Assembly (NCBI RefSeq): GCF_023634645.1
Contig: NZ_JAMKMR010000008.1
Location: 1 to 64,000 of the forward strand
Length of the DNA stretch: 64,000 nt
Direction of reading: 5' to 3'
Source of the DNA: Vibrio sinus
GTDB taxonomy: Bacteria; Pseudomonadota; Gammaproteobacteria; Enterobacterales; Vibrionaceae
The notes under the pieces were generated by a model. The model was given only the letters and a program-made list of their open reading frames with translations. It was not told where the DNA came from and searched no databases. Positions within the stretch are counted from its first letter, which is position 1, and the number at the start of each line of letters is the position of its first letter. Shown here in pieces: positions 8,849 through 15,227 of the stretch. The position numbers and the translations under genes were made by a program.

Positions 8849-8861
8849 TATTCAAAGAATA
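8849..8861. promoter_or_regulatory. palindromic operator candidate, 13 bp
   Basis: TATTC-AAA-GAATA is a perfect inverted repeat 4 bp after the previous palindrome. The two together could form a tandem operator. Confidence 0.35.
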
Positions 8862-8894
8862 CTATAACTGCCGCGGAGCAAAATCAATATGCTA

Positions 8895-8923
8895 TTGAAA
8901 TTTAAGTGTTCTTGTTGCATATT
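8895..8923 (+). promoter_or_regulatory. sigma-70-like promoter for the XRE regulator
   Basis: TTGAAA (8895-8900) and CATATT (8918-8923) are separated by exactly 17 bp. They lie about 65 bp before the XRE gene start and downstream of the two palindromes. The -35 matches consensus at 4 of 6 positions and the -10 at 4 of 6. Confidence 0.45.
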
Positions 8924-8988
8924 AAAGAAAATCTAAAGCCTGATGACGTTACTATTGAGGGATGAAAGGTTAACGTTAGCTTGGACAG

Positions 8989-9468
8989 ATGAACCAATTA
9001 CACTTTATGAAAACTAGCAAGCAATTAATAGCAGACCGACTATGTGAGGCTAGAGTTAATGCAGGGTATAAATTTACAAAAGACTTTGCTAGTGAGAACT
9101 CCATATCCTACACCACCTACAGCCAGCACGAAAAGGGAAAAAGGTCTATAAAACCGGAAGCTTTAGTTAATTATGCCGAGGTTTTAGATGTTTCCGTAGA
9201 ATGGCTAATTACTGGGCAATCTCATAGTTCGGCTTCTTTCTCAAACACTGAAAATTACGCGATCGATACTAATCTGTTACTGGATATTTATGATCAGGTC
9301 CAGAGAATGTCAGAGGTCATGGGTATAGATAAGGAAAGCTTGAATCAACTAAAAGTTAGTTGTCAGATATATAACTCTTTTAACACTTGTAACGGGTCCA
9401 GCGTAGGTTTGTTTAAAATAATAGTCGATCATTTAACCGAGCTGAAATCTGAAATAAAGCCTTCCTAA
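8989..9468 (+). CDS. XRE-family helix-turn-helix regulator
   Basis: A 159-residue protein with an N-terminal Cro/CI-type domain at about residues 10-72 (ADRLCEARVNAGYKFTKDFA, SYTTYSQHEKGKRSIKPEAL, ALVNYAEVLDVSVEWLITGQ). The remainder has no recognised domain and may mediate oligomerisation or ligand sensing. The family usually represses its own promoter and neighbouring genes. The start at 8989 has a poor ribosome-binding site. An in-frame ATG at 9007 (MKTSKQL) would lose six residues without touching the DNA-binding domain. It is probably a transcription factor acting on the palindromes upstream. Whether it controls the polyketide operon is unknown. Confidence 0.85.
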   Translation: MNQLHFMKTSKQLIADRLCEARVNAGYKFTKDFASENSISYTTYSQHEKGKRSIKPEALVNYAEVLDVSVEWLITGQSHSSASFSNTENYAIDTNLLLDIYDQVQRMSEVMGIDKESLNQLKVSCQIYNSFNTCNGSSVGLFKIIVDHLTELKSEIKPS

Positions 9469-9539
9469 GTGTCAATATTTATAAATTGTCCCTCCTAATT
9501 TCCGTGAACTTAAAACCTAAATCTAAAGGCTTCGAACAG

Positions 9540-9568
9540 AAAAAATGCCTGCGAATCAACCGCAGGCA
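9540..9568 (-). terminator. Rho-independent terminator, probable end of the polyketide operon
   Basis: The stem TGCCTGCG (9546-9553) pairs with CGCAGGCA (9561-9568) around a 7-nt loop. On the minus strand it is followed by six T's (9545-9540). It is the first strong terminator after the free ACP gene and also ends structured RNA copy 2. Confidence 0.75.
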
Positions 9569-9671
9569 CAAAATATGTCCAATATTAGAGGCGGACAAAA
9601 TGTGTGTAGGCTATAGCGCAATACTTTCAAGTGAACCAAAGTATCGCAATAGAAACACTTAGTTTCTATTG
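9540..9671 (-). ncRNA. candidate structured small RNA, copy 2
   Basis: Same architecture and length as copy 1 at 7627-7759. It has a perfect 10-bp hairpin (CAATAGAAAC at 9647-9656 with GTTTCTATTG at 9662-9671), an ATACTTT/AAAGTAT hairpin (9621-9627 and 9638-9644), a TGTCC/GGACA hairpin (9576-9580 and 9593-9597) and a terminal GC-rich stem with a U-tract. The 15-nt block at 9587-9601 and the 11-nt block at 9618-9628 are identical to copy 1 and have the same 31-nt offset. A promoter-like sequence lies upstream (9678-9706), placing the predicted start close to the first base of the first hairpin. It is therefore probably an independent small RNA, although it also lies in the 3' region of the polyketide operon. 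Confidence 0.65.
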
Positions 9672-9677
9672 GCCATC

Positions 9678-9706
9678 ATTGTAAGCTGCCCAAGATTGCG
9701 TGTACA
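9678..9706 (-). promoter_or_regulatory. promoter-like sequence for structured RNA copy 2
   Basis: On the minus strand, TGTACA (9706-9701) and TACAAT (9683-9678) are separated by 17 bp. Transcription would start about 7 nt downstream, at the first base of the 10-bp hairpin. The -10 is a good match; the -35 is weak. Confidence 0.4.
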
Positions 9707-9807
9707 TTCCGAGAAAATGCACATGAGCCTTGCACATATGCACACTCGTCTTAAATTTTATATATGAAAGCATATACCCACTCTTCTTCATAGTGAGCTT
9801 TCGATAC

Positions 9808-10068
9808 TTACCTACTCTCAAGGAATAAAGGCAAGATTTTATTAATCATACTGCCAACAGTATCAGAAAGAGCAATGTCTACGGGCACATGGCTTAAAGA
9901 TAAGCGCTCTGTAATCGTCGATAGTAGTTCAGTTCTATCAATGGAATTGATTCCCAAGTCAATGAAGTGGCTTGCGGTGGACACATCCGCTTGGGGTGAA
10001 ACGCCAAGGATTGAAGCCATTTCTTTAGTTGCTGAAAGGGTGATTTCTTGTACTAAGTTTTTCATCAT
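9808..10068 (-). CDS. free-standing acyl carrier protein, donor-ACP type
   Basis: About 86 residues. The frame is open from a TTG at 10083, but I chose the first ATG (10068) because AAGGA lies 6-7 nt before it. The phosphopantetheine site reads DLGINSIDRTEL. The NSIDR-E pattern resembles the free donor ACPs (AcpK/MacpC family) that carry acetyl units in HMG-synthase beta-branching cassettes. It would be activated by the neighbouring phosphopantetheinyl transferase. No HMG synthase, decarboxylating KS or enoyl-CoA hydratase gene is in the window, so its partner is either off the right edge or it does something else. It is the last gene of the operon, 143 bp after the phosphoesterase. Confidence 0.85.
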   Translation of the reverse strand: MMKNLVQEITLSATKEMASILGVSPQADVSTASHFIDLGINSIDRTELLSTITERLSLSHVPVDIALSDTVGSMINKILPLFLESR

Positions 10069-10211
10069 TACTATCCTTCTCAACTTATTCGTCTAAATTT
10101 ACTTCTTTTCGGGCCAAACCATGTTGTAGCTTTGGATATTTTTAGTGATGCGTCATCATGTTCTCCTCATTTATTAATGGGAATTTTGGGATATTCGTAA
10201 ACTCAAACCTA

Positions 10212-10976
10212 TTATGTCTCGTAAATTTGCACTAATTGTTTGCGTGCGATGTGGGTCTCTGACGGATAGCCAAAAGCATTATTAATGTATTCAACGTTAT
10301 CGAGTTGAATACTCCGATTCAAATGACTGTGACCATATACATGCAGATGTTTACTTGCTTGGATCGTTCGGATCTGTTTATCGAGTTCCGAGCTGCCTAA
10401 CACTGGAAACAAATAGTGAAATTGAGCTGGAACGGCTGATGGAATCAAATCAATCCGAGGAAGAAAATGCGAGAAAGAAATCACAACTTCATTTTGTACT
10501 GGTAACTGATGTTGATTATGGGAAAGGAAGTAACGAGTGATATCTTCTGCTTGCATATCCTTAGGCCAGCTGCATGCATAAAAGTCCGTCCAAGATTGCT
10601 GTAATTTCTCACTAGGTGAACCAAATGTATAATCGTACCACCCCAAGAGAGGAACAACCGATAATGAGCCGAAGTGATACGTTTGCATGGAGATTTGATG
10701 CTCGGCTGCAAGCTTCTGTAACAGCTCAAATTTTTCCAACGAGGTCATCTCTGGATTGCGGCGAACCCAAAGGTCATGATTTCCCGGAACAAAAAACACC
10801 TGTCTGAATTTCGACTGCAATGTGGTAAAACACCACTGGATAAGCTTAGTATCGTCCGATATATCTCCCGCTAGAATTAAAATGTCCGACTGAAAATCGG
10901 CATTCGACAAACCTGCCAACCAATTTCTATTTTCTTCATAATCAAGATGGAGATCTGACACCGCAAATAAACGCAT
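10212..10976 (-). CDS. calcineurin-like metallophosphoesterase, PptH-like
   Basis: A 254-residue cytoplasmic enzyme with all five metal-binding motifs of the family: VSDLHLD (residue 6 on), LAGDISD, VPGNHDLW, ISFSHF and VYGHSHLNR. It starts 2 bp after the phosphopantetheinyl transferase stop, so the two are translationally coupled. The closest functional parallel I know is mycobacterial PptH, encoded next to PptT, which removes phosphopantetheine from holo-carrier proteins. The motifs PGNH-LW, WYDYTF and VYGHSH with a terminal GYP are shared with my recollection of PptH. A role in resetting or curing mis-primed carrier proteins of this giant synthase is inference. A nucleotide or other phosphodiesterase activity remains possible. 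Confidence 0.8.
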   Translation of the reverse strand: MRLFAVSDLHLDYEENRNWLAGLSNADFQSDILILAGDISDDTKLIQWCFTTLQSKFRQVFFVPGNHDLWVRRNPEMTSLEKFELLQKLAAEHQISMQTYHFGSLSVVPLLGWYDYTFGSPSEKLQQSWTDFYACSWPKDMQAEDITRYFLSHNQHQLPVQNEVVISFSHFLPRIDLIPSAVPAQFHYLFPVLGSSELDKQIRTIQASKHLHVYGHSHLNRSIQLDNVEYINNAFGYPSETHIARKQLVQIYET

Positions 10977-10978
10977 AT

Positions 10979-11737
10979 TTAAAAAGCTTCCCCATATCGA
11001 TCAGACACAGCCTGTGAAGCAGAGGATGAAATTCTCTGGTTCTTAAGCTGGAAAAAAGTGATGACTTTTCTGTTATCGATAAACTTAAACTGACCTGAAA
11101 AAACTGCCCCTGCTGTAAAAATCGAACCTACTGTATCATTCACTCTAAATTCAAGTCTTCCAAGGTGTTGGTCAACTTGCAAGATAGAAATAGCTGAAAA
11201 ATCGAAGTAGGTTTTTACGTGAGGATAAACGGCCTTGAAAAAGCTTTCTTTCATTGAAAAAATCAACGTAAAGATAGCATTCGGTGTAATAGACTCCTCT
11301 AGCAAGAACATTTCGTCCTGATTGACTATGGATGTCAGTAGGTTCGAACGCATATTGTCATCTACTATATTTTCGACATCTAAGCCTAGCGCAAATAAAT
11401 CAGCAGACTTCGCGCTTGCTGCTAGGGCATAAGAATCACAGTGACTGATAGATCCTAAAAAGCCTGAGGGCCACATTGGACAGCGCCCTTCTCCTACGTT
11501 AATGAAACTACTATCTCCACCTATGAGCGCCAGGGATTGATGGGCACAATAGCGCCCAGCGACAAACTCAGACTTACGTTTTATTACCGCATTTTTTACA
11601 AAGCCGAAATAATCTCTGTTTAAATCAGAAATTAGCTTTTCTGAAAAACAGCCCACATCGAAGCTGGTGTGATAGACGGAAATCTCTGGAGTTTCAAAGT
11701 AAAACACTGGGCCAGATTCATAGAAAAACCTATCCAT
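10979..11737 (-). CDS. 4'-phosphopantetheinyl transferase, EntD/Sfp type
   Basis: A 252-residue enzyme expected to transfer phosphopantetheine from CoA to the serine of each carrier domain in this operon. Visible family motifs, in order: KRKSEFVAGRYCA (CoA contact), GEGRCPMWPSGFLGSISHC, LGLDVENI (the Mg-binding Asp/Glu pair) and FSMKESFFKA (the W/F-KE-A-K signature in EntD form). It overlaps the end of the KS-TE gene by 8 bp, so it is translationally coupled and belongs to the operon. At least fourteen carrier domains, in-line and free, in this window would need it. Confidence 0.92.
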   Translation of the reverse strand: MDRFFYESGPVFYFETPEISVYHTSFDVGCFSEKLISDLNRDYFGFVKNAVIKRKSEFVAGRYCAHQSLALIGGDSSFINVGEGRCPMWPSGFLGSISHCDSYALAASAKSADLFALGLDVENIVDDNMRSNLLTSIVNQDEMFLLEESITPNAIFTLIFSMKESFFKAVYPHVKTYFDFSAISILQVDQHLGRLEFRVNDTVGSIFTAGAVFSGQFKFIDNRKVITFFQLKNQRISSSASQAVSDRYGEAF

Positions 11738-14700
11738 GAAGCACCTCCTTTTCTCGCAATAACTCTGCTATTTCCTCTATAACGAGTTTTTCGCTCTGAG
11801 ACGGATCAATAAACAAGTGGTCTCCAGGAAAAACACGCAGTAAAAAGCCTTCGTTACTCAGCGGCTCCCAAGCCTGCATTTCCTCAAGCGTTACCTGACT
11901 GTCCTCTTCACCATGAAATGCAATGATGGGTATGGACAGAGGGACGATGGACGATGGGTCAAAGCTGTCTACCACCTGCATAATAGAAACAATCGCATGC
12001 AATTGTCCTGCTATAAGATCTGGCGCCAAATCAACTAGCCCCATAGCCTGAGTTTTCTTGTGATAAACACGGATGATTTTGCTCACCAATTCCTTGTTAT
12101 GCGGATTTATCACATCGCTCAAGCTAGGAAGCTTATCAATGCCCACACTTTTATATTCTTTCTTTGCAGATTCAATAACTGGGTTGGGCTCGCACGTAGG
12201 AGCCGTAAATGCGCTAACGATCAACTGTTGAGGCATTGGCCGGCCTGTTTTCTGTAAATGTAATGCCAGTGCGTACGCGACAAGTGCACCAGAACTGTGA
12301 CCAAATAGTACGAAGGGTTGATGTAATTCGCTCTCGAGTGCATTCGCCAAGCTTTCGACCATCTCATTAACATGTTCAATCGGCCGCTCACTTATTCGGG
12401 GACCATGCCCAGGAAGCTCTATCGGAACCACTTCTATTTGGGGTGACAATTGTCCCAACCAATTTTTAAATATAATCGAAGAAGAAAGGTGCCCATAGGC
12501 AAAACAATAAACACGCAGCCGAGCTGTCGCTGTTACCTGATGACCTAGCCAGCTATTTGTCTGCAAAGAATACGGTTGTAATATTCGACGCACCTGAGCT
12601 ACAGACTGATCATAGGCATGGCTGCTCTCACTACCTATAGATGTATTATCGGTCCCTATTGTACTTAGCTTGCCTATAAGGTCATTAATCGTCGCGTCGA
12701 ACAGGCTTTGAACAGGAGCATCTAATTTATCCATCATATTTCGGATGCGCATTAACATTAATGAGTCCATTCCAAGCTCAGGTAAAGGAATATCCCTTTT
12801 TATCTTTTCGGGCTGAGTATCCAGTCTGTCAGCAATAAACTGGAGCAAGGTGTCAGCACCACACTCACTCGACTCATCGATCTGAATCGAATGTGTATCA
12901 GGTTTTTCCGCTATCTTTTGTAGCTGAATTTCACCACACGCTATAAACGGCTCACCCTCTGTGGAGCATATAGCCCAAGAAGCCGAAAAACGACCGTTTG
13001 AGATGTTGTCTTGAGACAACAATCTATTATGTAACTTATATACATTTCCTTCATTCAGTGGCTTATGGATGATGAGATCTTTGAGCGTTGTAGTCATATA
13101 TGGAGCTTGATCACTTACTTCAAGCATGTGAAAAGCTGGCTGTACGACAGCGTCAAGAAACCCGGGGTGTGCACCTAACTTATAACTTGCGGGATCGAAA
13201 CTGAGTGACAAATTAGACCGAGTTTGGTCTACATAAATACGACAAGTTTCAATCGCACGAACATATCCTTTACCCGGCATACCCATAGCTTGATAACGTT
13301 GGTAAAAGTCCTCAGCGTCTAGTTTACGCTCTACTAGCTTGCGTGTGAGACTCATATCTATAGGTTGGGGAGTCTGTAATGCCTGTGAAGTAATTGACGC
13401 CTCGGCAGCCAACGTCCAATCTTTACTAGCCGTTCCATATTTGAAATAGATGTCTACATGATAAGCATTACTGTCGACCAGTTTTACGACCAGATGGATA
13501 TCCGTTGTTGTCTTCTGAGATACCTGAAGAGGCTGGAGAAACATCAACTCTTCTATATGCAGCGCATCTTTAGCTAAATAGTCAGAAAATATCTTATAAA
13601 GTAGCTCAATGTAAAAGCCTATATGAAAGTTTCCTGTATCTTCAATTCCCGTCAGTTGCCCGGGTTGAATTGAGAGGTTCGCTCGAAACAGATCGGTGGG
13701 CGAATCGATTAAATGATAAGTTAAGAAGCCTGGTGCATTATCATAGTTATCATTATAACCAGTCGAAAACTTAGGTTTATCTAACCAGTATGATTCTAGG
13801 TTAAATTCAACCTTCGGATAGTCTGCCAAATGGATTTGCTGCGTAGTGTCCAATGTATTAGGCGCATTCTCCAATACTGCAAATCCATTCAATCCACCAA
13901 AACCAAATGAGCTCACCCCTGCACGTAGAGTTTCTCCCATCCATGGTACTGCTCGATCAGGTAGTACAAACGACTGATGGTCTAGATTCAGCAAAGGGTT
14001 AACCTTATTCAGGTGATTATTACCTGGGATCATACCTTGAGAGACACACAGTGACGCCTTAATTAGACTAGCAATCCCAGCCGCGGGTTCTAGGTGGCCA
14101 ATATTAGTTTTCAAACAGCCAAGCACACAAGGTGTATTCGGAGCTCGGTTTTTACCGACAACGTTATTCAACCCCTCAATTTCTACTGGATCACCCAAAT
14201 AAGTCCCTGTGCCATGGGTTTCCACATAACCTAAAGACCCTGGCTCGATATTCGCGCTATGACAAGTGTCTCGGATCAAGGCCTCTTGAGCTAAACCGTT
14301 TGGCGCAGCCAAGCCATTGCTCTTGCCGTCATGATTTACATTGCAACCCTTGATCACTGAGTAAACCTTTCCTGGACTAGGGAGGTCATCGGCCAGTCGC
14401 TGCAGAACGACAACCCCCACTCCCTCTCCCGGCACATACCCATCGGCTCGCTCATCAAATGTCTTACACTTCCCATCCTCAGATAGCATATTCGCATGCT
14501 GCAACATTTTGGTGGCGTCCATATTTAAATTAAGGCTTACTGCCCCAACCAATGCGTAATCAATTCTTCCTTCTTTAAGGTAACGACAAGCGACATCTAA
14601 CCCCGCTAAAGATGAGGAACACGCGGTATCAATCACAAGGCTGGGTCCCTGTAGGTCATAGTGATAAGAGATTCGATTCGCAGAAATGGACGCTGCATTT

Positions 14701-15227
14701 CCCGTTGCCATAAACAAACTATTCTCAGGTGTACGTTGACCGTCCAGCGCTAGATATTGACTGGCATAGTGGGACATAAATACGCCTGTATTTTTAAAAT
14801 TCGAATTGCTTTGAATATCCGAATCTTGCAAAGCCTGATGCACATTCATCATCAGCAACCTCTGTTGAGGATCCATGCATTTCGCCTCTCTGGGCGAAAT
14901 ATTAAACAGCTCGGGATCGAACAAATCGATATTTTCTAGATACCCACCGTAGATGTTCTCTATATCTCCGTCGAGGTGGCTCTCCTCTAATCCTAGTAGG
15001 CCCAGCCTAGAGCTCGGGTAATGACTAACACCATCAAATCGCTGGAATAATTGATTCCAAAACACGGGTAAACTGCCAGCTCCTGGGAACTGACAAGCCA
15101 TACCAATGACAGCGATAGCTGGTTCATTCGGCATCACTGTGGATGCCGTATTTTCTAACCTTTCGTTAAGGTGCCTGATAGTAATCAGAGCATCTCTCAA
15201 TAGTTCATCTTTATTCATGCCATTCAC
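11730..15227 (-). CDS. terminal trans-AT PKS: KS-DH*-ACP-TE
   Basis: An 1165-residue final synthase subunit. Domains: a coiled N-terminal docking helix (about 5-30), KS (36-460, Cys near 202 in DTACSSS, HGTGT and NIGH present), a double-hotdog DH-like domain (about 470-760), ACP (GMDSL near 818) and a thioesterase (about 890-1160, GHSSGA near 976, Asp in GEED, His in GDHLF). There is no AT. The DH-like domain keeps HPGFLDAVVQ but lacks the usual HxxxGxxxxP histidine motif; the equivalent region reads GNFHIGFYIE. It is therefore probably not a normal dehydratase and may steer cyclisation and aromatisation. The TE should release the product as a macrolactone. The start is a GTG overlapping the previous TAG by one base; an ATG three codons later is possible. 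Confidence 0.93.
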   Translation of the reverse strand: MNGMNKDELLRDALITIRHLNERLENTASTVMPNEPAIAVIGMACQFPGAGSLPVFWNQLFQRFDGVSHYPSSRLGLLGLEESHLDGDIENIYGGYLENIDLFDPELFNISPREAKCMDPQQRLLMMNVHQALQDSDIQSNSNFKNTGVFMSHYASQYLALDGQRTPENSLFMATGNAASISANRISYHYDLQGPSLVIDTACSSSLAGLDVACRYLKEGRIDYALVGAVSLNLNMDATKMLQHANMLSEDGKCKTFDERADGYVPGEGVGVVVLQRLADDLPSPGKVYSVIKGCNVNHDGKSNGLAAPNGLAQEALIRDTCHSANIEPGSLGYVETHGTGTYLGDPVEIEGLNNVVGKNRAPNTPCVLGCLKTNIGHLEPAAGIASLIKASLCVSQGMIPGNNHLNKVNPLLNLDHQSFVLPDRAVPWMGETLRAGVSSFGFGGLNGFAVLENAPNTLDTTQQIHLADYPKVEFNLESYWLDKPKFSTGYNDNYDNAPGFLTYHLIDSPTDLFRANLSIQPGQLTGIEDTGNFHIGFYIELLYKIFSDYLAKDALHIEELMFLQPLQVSQKTTTDIHLVVKLVDSNAYHVDIYFKYGTASKDWTLAAEASITSQALQTPQPIDMSLTRKLVERKLDAEDFYQRYQAMGMPGKGYVRAIETCRIYVDQTRSNLSLSFDPASYKLGAHPGFLDAVVQPAFHMLEVSDQAPYMTTTLKDLIIHKPLNEGNVYKLHNRLLSQDNISNGRFSASWAICSTEGEPFIACGEIQLQKIAEKPDTHSIQIDESSECGADTLLQFIADRLDTQPEKIKRDIPLPELGMDSLMLMRIRNMMDKLDAPVQSLFDATINDLIGKLSTIGTDNTSIGSESSHAYDQSVAQVRRILQPYSLQTNSWLGHQVTATARLRVYCFAYGHLSSSIIFKNWLGQLSPQIEVVPIELPGHGPRISERPIEHVNEMVESLANALESELHQPFVLFGHSSGALVAYALALHLQKTGRPMPQQLIVSAFTAPTCEPNPVIESAKKEYKSVGIDKLPSLSDVINPHNKELVSKIIRVYHKKTQAMGLVDLAPDLIAGQLHAIVSIMQVVDSFDPSSIVPLSIPIIAFHGEEDSQVTLEEMQAWEPLSNEGFLLRVFPGDHLFIDPSQSEKLVIEEIAELLREKEVLHG
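11750..15125 (-). other. module 12: KS-DH*-ACP-TE, ring closure and release
   Basis: Adds the last two carbons without reduction. In the model it completes the salicylate ring and ends the chain. See the gene entry for motifs. Confidence 0.75.

Larger units (their letters stand above)
8662..8988. other. divergent promoter region with three palindromes
   Basis: This 327-bp region lies between the back-to-back LuxR- and XRE-type genes and has no coding potential that I can see. It carries three short perfect palindromes (8685-8699, 8830-8844, 8849-8861) and a promoter-like sequence before the XRE gene. It looks like a shared control region. Confidence 0.6.
9469..9807. other. 339-bp intergenic region holding the second RNA element
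   Basis: This convergent region lies between the XRE gene and the end of the polyketide operon. It carries structured RNA copy 2 and its promoter-like sequence. I see nothing coding in it. Confidence 0.7.

Noticed and set aside
7627..9671. The two repeats as integron attC sites or a mobile-element pair
   Set aside because: There is no integrase or cassette arrangement, no core-site consensus, and both copies are in the same orientation with 3' terminators. Independent RNA genes fit better. No transposase or target duplication was seen in the window.
10069..10083. TTG start at 10083 for the free ACP
   Set aside because: The first codons form part of the ribosome-binding site (AGAAGGA) of the ATG at 10068.
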